Position numbers and translations under genes: made by a program
Assembly: GCF_038007965.1 (NCBI RefSeq)
Contig: NZ_JBBOYD010000001.1
Span: 4,256,501 to 4,320,500 of the forward strand
Source: Niallia sp. FSL W8-0635
GTDB lineage: Bacteria; Bacillota; Bacilli; Bacillales; Cytobacillaceae
Length of the DNA: 64,000 bases
Direction: 5' to 3'
Shown here: in pieces, positions 33,944-42,951 of the stretch
Layout: each line of letters opens with the position of its first letter
How positions within the stretch are numbered: the stretch's first letter is position 1
Notes under the pieces: model-generated
Databases searched by the model: none
What the model was told of the DNA's origin: nothing
Seen by the model: the letters and a program-made list of their open reading frames with translations, nothing else

Positions 33944-36900
33944 TTATTTATCCTTAGGAATCTCAATATCTTTGCGTTTTTCTTTTTTACTCATCTTATA
34001 GAAGTAAACTGTTTTAGTTGTTTTATGACCAGCTAAATCGGTTGCTGTGAACTCAAATTCATTTAAGCCTTCTTCTAAATTCAATTCCACTTTTTTCACT
34101 GTTTTTTCTAGACTTCTCATTGCATAAGGCTGTTTAAATGTTTGATAATACAGTTCACTTCCATTTAACGCTAGCTGTATTTCATCAAAGTTATCCTTTA
34201 CTGTTACATGAACAGATGGATTTTTACCATTACTATTCACGATACGATTTCCAGAGAGTCCATTGAACGAAATGCTAGGTGCTTTTGCATCTACGATAAA
34301 GCTGCGTTTAAATACGGCAGTATTATCTGCATCGTCTGTAGCTTTTATTTCAACTGAATGAACACCATTATCAAAGGAAATCGATGTGTTAAAGGTGTAT
34401 TGCTCTTTTTCTTCATCATAGACTGCGTCCACCTTTTGTCCATCAATCGTAAACTCTTTTATGGATGACTCATCCTTGATTGTTCCACTAAATGCTACTT
34501 CCTTCGCTCCATATACCTCTAATGCTTCAGGTGTCTGTAAAGTGACTACTGGAATTGTTGTATCCTTCTTCACTTCTTCCGCTGTCACACTTGTCTCCTG
34601 CTTATTTCCTGCATAGTCATAGGCAACTACTGTTACAGCTGTGCCTTCCTCTACTTCATTTGGCAATGTAAATTCTGTTGTGTCACCACTCATTGGCGTA
34701 TCTAGAACAGATTTCCCATCTACTAAAATATCTAAATATGAAACGCCAGATCCATTTTCATTATCTGATGCAGCAAATTCCAATGCTTTATTATCCTCTA
34801 CTAAAGCTACTTCAACAGACGGACTCACTGTATCAACGATAACTGGTATATCTACAACTTGTGGTTTTGCGCCTGGATAATCAAGGGTAGCACTAATACG
34901 ATAGTAATATTGACCCTCTACTAATTTTCCGTTCACTTTCCCATCCCATGCCCATTTAGAATCAAGGACATATCTTGTTCCTCTACCGCCATCATAGTAA
35001 TTTTTTCTGATTTCTTCTTGTGTAAGCAGCGTTCTCACCGCTTTTCCGTTACTGTCAACAATAGAATACTGCACCTTTTTTGCATTTCTAAGGAAGGATA
35101 GAATCGGAATAATCTCTTCCTGTACCCCATCACTATTTGGTGAAATAGCAATTCCTTCTTTTGTAAATGTATTTTTAATCGGATTATAACCTAGGTAAAG
35201 GAAATCTTCCCCTTCCTTTGTCACTGCTCCAGCCATGCCATAAAAAGATGTTTCATCGTATTTCATGCCATCTAAAATTGGCGCTTTGTTCCAATCTCCT
35301 TTAAACCCAACATAAGGAACGGTTAATGTCGCATTTGTTTCCGTTGGATCTGTTAAGGTTACAAACCCTTCGACAAAATAGCCATTTTCAAATACACGAT
35401 CAATCGCAACAGGAGTTTCCCAGCTGCCTGTTAGAGAAGGATCAATTACTTTTGCATTAGTTAAATCAACAGATACTTTTATTTTTTTACTTTTATTTGC
35501 CGGAATAGTAATCGTTGTTTTTTCGCTATCATTTACTTTGATTGTTGCATCTAAGATTTGCTGTGCTTCTAATAGATTTGCAGAATAACCTAGCTCCCCG
35601 TAAGCTGCGAAATCTGTTTGAATATTTGCTGCAACATCATATTTAACTTTTTTATCACTATAGTTTTTCGCTTCTAACGTAAAGGTGAAAGTATTTCCTA
35701 CTTCTTTTAAAGCCACTTTCCCTTCTTGTGTCTTTTTCTCTGTTACAATAACTGGTGATTGCAATGCCGCGTGCAACTGCATGAGACCTGCACCTTGGCG
35801 ACGTGGAGAATAAGGAACCTCCCATTCAAAGGCACTGTTTACCGTTCCAATATCTGTCACTGGTTTCGCAGTGTTCATCAATAGGTTTTTCGCAATGTTT
35901 ACTCGATCAAATCCTGATACATCAAATTCATTATCTACACGTTCTAATACTAGTGCTGAACCTCCAGATACATGTGGAGCTGCCATCGAGGTACCACTCT
36001 TCATTCCATATTGATTATTCTCTAGTGTAGAATAAATTTGCCCACCTGGAGCTGTAATTTCTGGTTTAAAATCTAAGTTTGTAGTTAACCCCCAAGAAGT
36101 AAAGGAACTCATTTTTCCAGCCTCAGGATTTGCTGAAGTTGTTTTCTTGCCTTCAAATGTAATCGAGATATTTTCTCCATCTTGAAGAGCTGCTGCTAAT
36201 TTATCCCCGTCCGTTTTTAATAAGAAAAGCTGAGGGATTTTAATACTTGTATCTGTTGCCATGCTAACAAAGCCATCAGTATTATTATAAATAATGACAC
36301 CTGCTGCTCCGGCCTGCTGTGCATTGATTGCTTTATCAACAAAGCCAATGTCGCCTCTTTGAATTAATGCATAGTTATCCTTTACATCCACTGCTGCTAA
36401 TTCTTCTGGTGTTCCTAATCCAGCATAAACAATTTGGAATGTTTTTTCTTCTACTGTATTTGGATGGACACTGCTTTCAGATAAGAACCCCGCTTGTCCA
36501 GTCGTTTCACCATATTGATAGGAAAGAGCATCAATATCTATGAAACTATTTTCAATAGATGCAACTTGTAAGCTATCATATGCTACACCTGGTGATCCAG
36601 TAACCCCGATGTCTGGATTAGAGCTAGACGGATTTGCAAAGCCGTTTCCGAAATGAGCAGAGTTTCCTGCAGAAATGGACATCATAATACCATTTTCTAC
36701 CGCGCGTTCAATCGCTTGCTGTTCCGGAGCATCTCCAGCCACAAATCCAGCTGCAGATCCTAAACTCATATTAAGTACATCTGCCCCGAGCACAATGGCA
36801 TCATCAATTGCTTTAATGTAAATATCTCCCCAAGTAGTGGAAACACTTGGGTCATTTCCAAAAACCTTTAAAGCGAGAAGCTGTGCTTCAGGAGCAACCC

Positions 36901-37738
36901 CTTTGATTCCATTATTATCTTCATCACCATTTGCTCCAACAGTACCAGCAACATGCATCCCATGCATACTTGCCCCTTCTGCAATATCTTGGATAATATC
37001 ATTTTCATCCATGTAGTTATATCCATAAGGTACTTTTTCGCTATAAAATTTCCCTTTTAGTCCATTGGCTTCTTTATATTGAGAAATTTCATCCTTTGTT
37101 AATTCCTCTTCTGTTTCTTCTGAAAGAACCATATCCTTATGATTAGGGTCAATCCCTGTATCAATTACCCCAACAATCATACCTTCCCCTTTAAATCCAT
37201 AGTCACGCCATGCATCTTGAGCTTGTACAAGTTCTTTACTATAAATCATGTCAGTTTCTTCTTCTGGTCTTTCATATGCTGTTGCGATATGTACTTTCGC
37301 TACTTCTGGAAGTTCCTCCATTTTTTCAATATCACCGTACTTCATTTCTCCACTAAATCCATTAAAGATTGTTGTAAAATTCTCTAATTCTTTAAATTTT
37401 ACTTTTTTTGCTTTTACTTTATCTTTTACTTTTTTCTGTTCCGCTAATTTTTCACTTTTTAATTTTTCTGTCGTTGCTTTTGGTAATTCCTTTACTTGTT
37501 TTGCCTGTGCTTGAGCATATTGGACAGTTGGCTCTGTATTCATTTCTACCACTACACGAACCGTATCTGTTTCTTTATAAGCTGTCTCTAGCTCGTCCAC
37601 CTTAATCGTTTGCACTTGGAGCTGATTTTCTTTTCCTTTCGAAGTGATTACTTTGTCTGGTACTGTCGCTGCCGATACACTATTCGAGAATAGCATAAAG
37701 AGCATAATCACTAGAACAAACACTTTACTTTTCTTCAC
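33944..37738 (-). CDS. Large secreted subtilase (Vpr-like S8 protease with C-terminal Ig/Fn3-type modules)
   Basis: The start is GTG 37738 behind GAGGGGAG, giving MKKSKVFVLVIMLFMLFSNS, a normal signal peptide. The 1264-residue precursor has an I9-type inhibitor propeptide with a Lys-rich stretch (about 80-125). Its S8 catalytic domain carries D193 (IDTGID), H259 (HGMHVAG) and S584 (GTSMAAPH), with a PA domain inserted at ~420-520. From ~660 on come Fn3-like/Ig-like modules, including a FlgD-like NPIKN...SPNSDG segment and two repeats ending FxATDLAGH or KATDDADN. The HGTHVAG Thr is Met here. It is an extracellular protease, probably nutritional or wall-associated. Confidence 0.92.
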   Translation of the reverse strand: MKKSKVFVLVIMLFMLFSNSVSAATVPDKVITSKGKENQLQVQTIKVDELETAYKETDTVRVVVEMNTEPTVQYAQAQAKQVKELPKATTEKLKSEKLAEQKKVKDKVKAKKVKFKELENFTTIFNGFSGEMKYGDIEKMEELPEVAKVHIATAYERPEEETDMIYSKELVQAQDAWRDYGFKGEGMIVGVIDTGIDPNHKDMVLSEETEEELTKDEISQYKEANGLKGKFYSEKVPYGYNYMDENDIIQDIAEGASMHGMHVAGTVGANGDEDNNGIKGVAPEAQLLALKVFGNDPSVSTTWGDIYIKAIDDAIVLGADVLNMSLGSAAGFVAGDAPEQQAIERAVENGIMMSISAGNSAHFGNGFANPSSSNPDIGVTGSPGVAYDSLQVASIENSFIDIDALSYQYGETTGQAGFLSESSVHPNTVEEKTFQIVYAGLGTPEELAAVDVKDNYALIQRGDIGFVDKAINAQQAGAAGVIIYNNTDGFVSMATDTSIKIPQLFLLKTDGDKLAAALQDGENISITFEGKKTTSANPEAGKMSSFTSWGLTTNLDFKPEITAPGGQIYSTLENNQYGMKSGTSMAAPHVSGGSALVLERVDNEFDVSGFDRVNIAKNLLMNTAKPVTDIGTVNSAFEWEVPYSPRRQGAGLMQLHAALQSPVIVTEKKTQEGKVALKEVGNTFTFTLEAKNYSDKKVKYDVAANIQTDFAAYGELGYSANLLEAQQILDATIKVNDSEKTTITIPANKSKKIKVSVDLTNAKVIDPSLTGSWETPVAIDRVFENGYFVEGFVTLTDPTETNATLTVPYVGFKGDWNKAPILDGMKYDETSFYGMAGAVTKEGEDFLYLGYNPIKNTFTKEGIAISPNSDGVQEEIIPILSFLRNAKKVQYSIVDSNGKAVRTLLTQEEIRKNYYDGGRGTRYVLDSKWAWDGKVNGKLVEGQYYYRISATLDYPGAKPQVVDIPVIVDTVSPSVEVALVEDNKALEFAASDNENGSGVSYLDILVDGKSVLDTPMSGDTTEFTLPNEVEEGTAVTVVAYDYAGNKQETSVTAEEVKKDTTIPVVTLQTPEALEVYGAKEVAFSGTIKDESSIKEFTIDGQKVDAVYDEEKEQYTFNTSISFDNGVHSVEIKATDDADNTAVFKRSFIVDAKAPSISFNGLSGNRIVNSNGKNPSVHVTVKDNFDEIQLALNGSELYYQTFKQPYAMRSLEKTVKKVELNLEEGLNEFEFTATDLAGHKTTKTVYFYKMSKKEKRKDIEIPKDK

Positions 37739-38274
37739 GGTAAAACTCCCCTCTGAACCTTCTATATTTTCCGAATATATCGAACTATATAAAAATATCA
37801 TAATATTCTTTCATTTATTAAGTGACAAAAGTACCGTATCTTCCATAACAATGCTAGTAATTTAGTCAGTAAATATCGCAATTTTATTCTTTATTCGTCA
37901 CAAGCTGACGTTATTCTACTTTTCTACCATTTTTAGGGATAACCCAATACTGGAAGGTTCTATTTGAGATGCCTATTAATTGAGGAAGTGGCAGTTGACT
38001 CCTAATCCAAAAGTAATGAAATATTAGGTCGCCTTGATGCAAATCTACCGAATAAATAATGAACAATATAGAACAATCCTTTATTAATATAATTTTAATA
38101 TATATTTTTGCGGTATATCCTGAAACAAGAGGCGGTGAAAGAACATTTTTGTAATATAGATGTAGGTTTTATTTGGTTACAAAATAAAACTTTACTCTTC
38201 ATTGAGTTTAGATGAAATGTTTCAGGTAAGGTATAATAAAAGAAAATGGTGAATTTACCACGGGAGGGCTACCG
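37739..38274. other. Divergent intergenic region between the subtilase and ywpF genes
   Basis: This 536-bp spacer holds both promoters. On the plus strand a TATAAT lies at 38232-38237, 38 bp before the ywpF start, without a clear -35 at normal spacing. Nothing else is evident apart from AT-rich sequence and a small inverted repeat (CGTCAcaagcTGACG, 37896-37910). Confidence 0.45.
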
Positions 38275-38709
38275 TTGAAAACCTTTAAGTTGATTTCTTT
38301 ACAGATTCTAGCGAAGGAAAAGCTGATACCAATTAAATTAATCGATGGATTGATTATCAATAAGGAAGATGATTATAATCATTGGCTTATCGAGGTTTAT
38401 ACGGATTTTTCTTCTATCGACTTTCTTGATGAAGCCTTTAATAAGAAGGATGATTTGCTTGTTCAAGCTGTTATTACAAAAAAAGAAAATGATCCTGCGC
38501 CTTTTGAAGTAACCATTCTATCTATCCAAAAGTTTGGAGACAAAGCAAGTATTATGTTAGAAGGAACATTAAAAAGAGATAGAAAAGACTATGCAGAATT
38601 GCTGCTCCAATATTTAATTGAGGAAGGGTATGAAGGAAATAAGTTAACAACTAAATTTACCGAGCTGATGCAAAGTAAACCACAAACGTTTTTGGAAAAG
38701 AAATTGTAG
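38275..38709 (+). CDS. ywpF: YwpF-like protein
   Basis: This 144-residue soluble protein starts at TTG 38275 behind GGGAGGG (MKTFKLISLQILAKEKLIPI). Its size, the MKTFKL start and its position between ywqA and the fabZ/flhP region agree with B. subtilis YwpF, a family of unknown function. The fold looks alpha/beta with a helical C-terminus (LLLQYLIEEGYEGNKLTTKF). A terminator follows. It marks the left border of the non-syntenic transporter block. Confidence 0.72.
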   Translation: MKTFKLISLQILAKEKLIPIKLIDGLIINKEDDYNHWLIEVYTDFSSIDFLDEAFNKKDDLLVQAVITKKENDPAPFEVTILSIQKFGDKASIMLEGTLKRDRKDYAELLLQYLIEEGYEGNKLTTKFTELMQSKPQTFLEKKL

Positions 38710-38756
38710 CGTTGAGAGGTGTTTCTGCTAGATAGAAGCGAAATAAATTACTATCG

Positions 38757-38790
38757 GAAAAAGAACTTTAATCGCAAAGTTCTTTTTTTA
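38757..38790 (+). terminator. Terminator of ywpF
   Basis: AAAGAACTTT-AATCGC-AAAGTTCTTT is followed by TTTTATT. Confidence 0.85.
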
Positions 38791-39035
38791 TTGGCTGTTT
38801 TTGTGAAATTTTTTGTTTTAAGTAGGACTTAAAGCCGAATCGAATGTCCTTATTATTTATGTTTAACTGATAATTCTTTTAAAAAAATCGCGTAAGAATA
38901 CAAACGTTTCCATTCATGTTATTAAGCCTTTTCTCCCTCCTATCTTTCATTTAGTCATAAATAAACCTTGTTATAAAATCTGACAAGTTACTTGTTTATG
39001 CTTTTTTTAATAGATAGAATGCAGCTATGAGATAT

Positions 39036-39058
39036 CAAATATGTGATCACAAATATCA
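39036..39058. promoter_or_regulatory. Candidate operator of the GntR/FCD regulator
   Basis: A perfect 10-bp palindrome TGTGATCACA (39042-39051) sits within the looser dyad ATCAAATATGTGATCACAAA, 31 bp upstream of the regulator start. Its position next to the ribosome-binding site suits autorepression. The rest of the 370-bp gap upstream shows no feature beyond the ywpF terminator. Confidence 0.45.
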
Positions 39059-39081
39059 CTAGCTTGGAGGTGTATATCAGA

Positions 39082-39732
39082 TTGAAGAATTCTGCGATTG
39101 TCGTCCCTACTGTAGCTCAAGAAGTGTATAAAGCTATTCGCAACCAGATCATTAGAGGAGAATTTGCACCAGGACAAAAGCTTTCCATAAGAAAATTAGC
39201 TGAATTATACGGAGTTAGTACAATGCCTGTTAGAGAGGCTTTATCTAAGCTTGAATCAGAAGGTTTTGTTCAATTTGATAGAAGAAGCATCATCGTGAAT
39301 CAACTTTCTACCAAAGAACTAATCGAAATATTTGCCATTAGAAAATTACTTGAAAAGCAAGCGGTTGAATGGGCTACACCTAATATTCGTCCTTCTGATT
39401 TAGTATTACTTGAAAACATAATAAAAGAAATGGATGAGAATATTCATTCTCCTTTTGAATGGAGACGACTAAATAAAACATTCCATTTCGAATTATATTC
39501 ACACGCACATTCTAAACCGTTATCAGAGCTATTACACCAGCTATGGGGAAGAGTAGAGTCCTATATGAATATTTATTCTTCCTCTGAACACCTTTCTTCC
39601 GCCCAGGCAGAACACTATAAAATGTTAGAATTAATCAAAGAAGAGCAATTAGATGATTTGACCTCTCTTATTCTGGAGCATATCCAAATAACTTGTGATG
39701 CGATTATAGAGGAAATGGCAAAATTAGAATAA
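39082..39732 (+). CDS. GntR-family regulator, FadR/FCD subfamily
   Basis: The start is probably TTG 39082 (MKNSAIVVPTVAQEVYKAIR), nine nt after GGAGGTG; an upstream ATG at 39043 lies inside the candidate operator and has no site. The 216-residue protein has a winged helix (residues ~10-70: LSIRKLAELYGVSTMPVREALSKLESEGFV). An all-helical FCD ligand domain follows, with metal-binding-type residues in HFELYSHAHSKPL and the late EHIQ. FCD members usually bind organic acids, which fits control of the tricarboxylate-type transporter genes following at 101 bp. Confidence 0.88.
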   Translation: MKNSAIVVPTVAQEVYKAIRNQIIRGEFAPGQKLSIRKLAELYGVSTMPVREALSKLESEGFVQFDRRSIIVNQLSTKELIEIFAIRKLLEKQAVEWATPNIRPSDLVLLENIIKEMDENIHSPFEWRRLNKTFHFELYSHAHSKPLSELLHQLWGRVESYMNIYSSSEHLSSAQAEHYKMLELIKEEQLDDLTSLILEHIQITCDAIIEEMAKLE

Positions 39733-39832
39733 CAATATATATTTTGCTGTCTATTTTTTTAAGTTTATTTTTCAGAAAAATCATAATCTTTAATCAAAAA
39801 TACAATAATTTTTAAAAATAGGAGGAAACAAA

Positions 39833-40819
39833 GTGAAAAAATATTTAATTAGCATTATTTCTATTATTTTAATTGTAAGTTTAGCAGCCTGCAGTTCTTC
39901 TAGTAGCTCATCATCTAAATCAGAAGAATTTCCAACAAAACCGGTAAAATTAGTTATTCCTTATCCTCCAGGTGGTGGAACAGACGTATTATTTCGTTTA
40001 GTTGCTCAATATGCTGAAAAACATTTAGGCCAGACTATTGTACCTACAAATATGGCTGGTGCTACTTCTACTGTTGGTTCCCGTTTTGTAAAGGATGCTG
40101 AACCAGATGGGTATACAATATTAGGTACACACCAAGTTGTTGCAACAGCTGAACATACAGGAGTTGTAGACTATGGTTTCTCTGCTTTTGATCCAGTTGT
40201 GCTAATGACTTCTACTCCCCATATTCCATCTATTAGTAAAAAATTTAGCGAAGAACACAATATCAAAACAATGAATGATTTTATTGAATATGTAAAAGCG
40301 GGCAATAAAGTGAATTGGGCTTATACGGTTGCTTCTGAGGACCATTATTCTATCGCTGCTATGCTGGATGCCGCTGGCGTAGATCCTAAATCATTAAATT
40401 ATATTCATTATGATGGAACTGGACCTCAATATGCTGCAATCCTAGCTAATCAAGCGGATGGGATGATTGCCGACTATGCATCAGGAAAAGGATATTATGA
40501 TGATGGAACTCTTGTACCACTTGGAATGGTTTTTGATGAACGTAATCCTTTCTTACCAGATGTACCGACATTAAAAGAACAAGGAATCGATTTCTCCGTT
40601 TCAGTAGATAGAGGTATTCTTGCTCCTAAAGGAACTGATCCTGATCGAATCAAAGTTATTAACGATGCATTTAAAAAAGCGTTAGAGGATCCAGAATTGC
40701 AGAAAAAAATTGAGGAATTAGGAAGTTTCCCTCATTACATGACTTCTGAAGAGTACTCTAACCATGTTAATGAATTAGATAGTGAAATGGGTAAACTTGC
40801 TCCTAAAATGGAGTTTTAA
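39833..40819 (+). CDS. Tripartite tricarboxylate transporter, substrate-binding lipoprotein (TctC/Bug family)
   Basis: This 328-residue protein starts at GTG 39833 behind AGGAGGAAA. It has a lipoprotein signal (LIVSLAACSSSSSSS) that anchors it outside the membrane. Family hallmarks are FPTKPVKLVIPYPPGGGTDVLFR at the mature start, VGSRFVKDAEPDGYTILG, and LGMVFDERNPFLPDVPTLKEQG. Bug proteins have a Venus-flytrap fold with a pocket for carboxylates. It is the first gene of the tctCBA set. Confidence 0.93.
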   Translation: MKKYLISIISIILIVSLAACSSSSSSSSKSEEFPTKPVKLVIPYPPGGGTDVLFRLVAQYAEKHLGQTIVPTNMAGATSTVGSRFVKDAEPDGYTILGTHQVVATAEHTGVVDYGFSAFDPVVLMTSTPHIPSISKKFSEEHNIKTMNDFIEYVKAGNKVNWAYTVASEDHYSIAAMLDAAGVDPKSLNYIHYDGTGPQYAAILANQADGMIADYASGKGYYDDGTLVPLGMVFDERNPFLPDVPTLKEQGIDFSVSVDRGILAPKGTDPDRIKVINDAFKKALEDPELQKKIEELGSFPHYMTSEEYSNHVNELDSEMGKLAPKMEF

Positions 40820-40837
40820 TAAGGGGGCTGAATAAAA

Positions 40838-41290
40838 TTGGTTAATCGATTATTCTCCATATTTATTTTAATTGTAGGCAGTATCTTTTTTATAAACTCC
40901 AATGGATTTTCCGAAAAATCAGGGGTGCAGACTTTTGCCCCCTCGTTTTTTCCTAGAGTTATCATTGCTTTAATGATGGTTTTAGCTATTTGCTTACTGA
41001 TAAAAAGTTTCCTAAAGAAAGAAAAGGATTCCGTCTCTTTAGAGACAATAAAGACTTATATCTCAACGCATTTTCGTGTTTTGTTGATACTGTTCTTATT
41101 CCTTCTTTATGTCATTTTCTTAAATATAGTAGGATTCTTAATTTGTTCGATTGTTTTTTTATTCATTTCTACGATTATCTTACGACCTTTCCAAAAAAAA
41201 TACATGACTACAAATATTATTTTGTCAGTGGCTTTTCCTGTTATCGTACTGCTTGTGTTTGAACAAGTATTACATATTTATCTACCATAA
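40838..41290 (+). CDS. Tripartite tricarboxylate transporter small membrane subunit (TctB)
   Basis: This 150-residue protein starts at TTG 40838 behind AAGGGGG. It has four hydrophobic helices, with the TctB-typical beginning (SIFILIVGSIFFINSNGF), the FAPSFFPRVIIALMMVLA segment, and a final C-terminal helix. It sits 18 bp after tctC and 15 bp before tctA. Confidence 0.88.
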   Translation: MVNRLFSIFILIVGSIFFINSNGFSEKSGVQTFAPSFFPRVIIALMMVLAICLLIKSFLKKEKDSVSLETIKTYISTHFRVLLILFLFLLYVIFLNIVGFLICSIVFLFISTIILRPFQKKYMTTNIILSVAFPVIVLLVFEQVLHIYLP

Positions 41291-41305
41291 TGGAGCGTGA
41301 TTAAG

Positions 41306-42847
41306 TTGGATCTTTCAATGGTTTTAGCAGCTTTTCAAGAAGTATTACATCCTATGATGATTCTATCTATCGTTATCGGCGTTTTGGTTGGGATTATAGC
41401 TGGTGCAATCCCAGGGTTCACCTTTACAATGGCCCTTATTTTAGCTTTTCCATTCACCTTTGGAATGGAACCAATTCAAGGTTTAGCCGTTATGATCGGC
41501 ATTTATATTGGCGGACTTTCTGGAGGGTTGATTTCTTCCATACTTTTAGGAATTCCTGGTACTCCTTCCTCTGTCGTTACCACCTTTGACGGCTATCCAA
41601 TGACAAAGAATGGAGAAGCACCACGAGCACTCGGAGTAGGCATCGTCTCTTCTGTTATTGGAACCATTATTGGTGCGATTATTTTATTTCTATTAGGACC
41701 AATCATTGCTAAGGGGAGTCTTCTTTTCGGACCATGGGAAATATTCTCTCTCGTTGTTTTTGCACTCACTCTTATCGCTGGCTTAAGTGGTAAATCTATG
41801 CTTAAAGGGTTAATCGCTGGCTGTATTGGCCTTTTAATTGGAACTGTTGGTGTATCTCCAACTGGAACGGTTCGATTTGATTTTGGAATCCCTGAACTTT
41901 CCTCAGGATTTTCAACCTTACCTGTTCTAATTGGTTTATTTGCCATCTCCCAGTTACTAATGAATGTAGAAGAGTTGAAAAGCGCTATTCCTACAAATCA
42001 AGCTACTTCCAACATGAAGAAATTAATCCGCATTCCTTACGGGCAAGTATTTGTTGATATTTTTCAGGAAAAATGGAATGTGCTTCGTTCCTCTGTCATT
42101 GGCTGCTTTATCGGATGCCTTCCTGCTGCTGGAGCAGAATCTGCTACCTTTATTAGTTATGATCAAGCTAAAAAGTTTGGAAAGAATAAAGCGAAATTTG
42201 GGAAAGGTCATCCTGGTGGAATCGTCGCTTCGGAAAGCTGTAATAATGCGGTTGCTGGCGGAGCCTTTATTCCAACAATCACTTTAGGGATACCTGGTGA
42301 TGTCGCACAAGCAGTAATGATTGGTGCATTAATTTTGCATGGAATTAATCCTGGACCGGCATTATTTACCCAACAGCCTATTTTAGTAAATTCCATCTAT
42401 GTTGTTATTATCCTTAGTGCCATTTCCATCTTTTTCATCCAAACATTGCTGTTGCCTGTCTTCACAAAAATTACAGCTATTCCTAAATCGTTAATGGTAC
42501 CTTGTATTTTGGTTATCAGTACTGTCGGCGCTTTTGCTCTTAATAACCAGCTATTCGATGTCATGCTTGTATTCATTTTTGGATTAATTGGCTTTATTTT
42601 TCATAAAATAGATGTTCCTTTATCGCCGATTATTCTGGGACTAATTTTAGGACCAACATTGGAAAAGGAAATGACGAGAGCTTATCAAATGGACCCCAGC
42701 ATCTTACCGTTTTTCACAAGACCAATCTCTCTTGTTTTCTTGATTCTTGCTGTTGGATCCATTATTTTCACAATTATTCAATTAAACAAAAATGGGAAGG
42801 TAAAAACTACTCCTTCCAATCATGAAGAATCACAAACTCATCTTTGA
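41306..42847 (+). CDS. Tripartite tricarboxylate transporter large membrane subunit (TctA)
   Basis: The start is probably TTG 41306 (MDLSMVLAAFQEVLHPMMIL), since GTG 41297 abuts the GGAG site. The 513-residue, ~12-helix protein has the TctA signatures GIIAGAIPGFTFTMALILAFPFTFG and YIGGLSGGLISSILLGIPGTPSSVVTTFDGYPM. In the second half is the mirrored SCNNAVAGGAFIPTITLGIPGDVAQAVMIGAL. It carries the substrate across the membrane, driven by an ion gradient. All three components of one system are therefore present and intact. Confidence 0.94.
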   Translation: MDLSMVLAAFQEVLHPMMILSIVIGVLVGIIAGAIPGFTFTMALILAFPFTFGMEPIQGLAVMIGIYIGGLSGGLISSILLGIPGTPSSVVTTFDGYPMTKNGEAPRALGVGIVSSVIGTIIGAIILFLLGPIIAKGSLLFGPWEIFSLVVFALTLIAGLSGKSMLKGLIAGCIGLLIGTVGVSPTGTVRFDFGIPELSSGFSTLPVLIGLFAISQLLMNVEELKSAIPTNQATSNMKKLIRIPYGQVFVDIFQEKWNVLRSSVIGCFIGCLPAAGAESATFISYDQAKKFGKNKAKFGKGHPGGIVASESCNNAVAGGAFIPTITLGIPGDVAQAVMIGALILHGINPGPALFTQQPILVNSIYVVIILSAISIFFIQTLLLPVFTKITAIPKSLMVPCILVISTVGAFALNNQLFDVMLVFIFGLIGFIFHKIDVPLSPIILGLILGPTLEKEMTRAYQMDPSILPFFTRPISLVFLILAVGSIIFTIIQLNKNGKVKTTPSNHEESQTHL

Positions 42848-42951
42848 TTTATCATGGATGAGTTTCCTTATTAAGCTGGATTCTCATAGAAGAAATAAGT
42901 CCATTCTTAAAAAACTAATTACAGACTGAAACTACATAGGGGGGAATAGAC

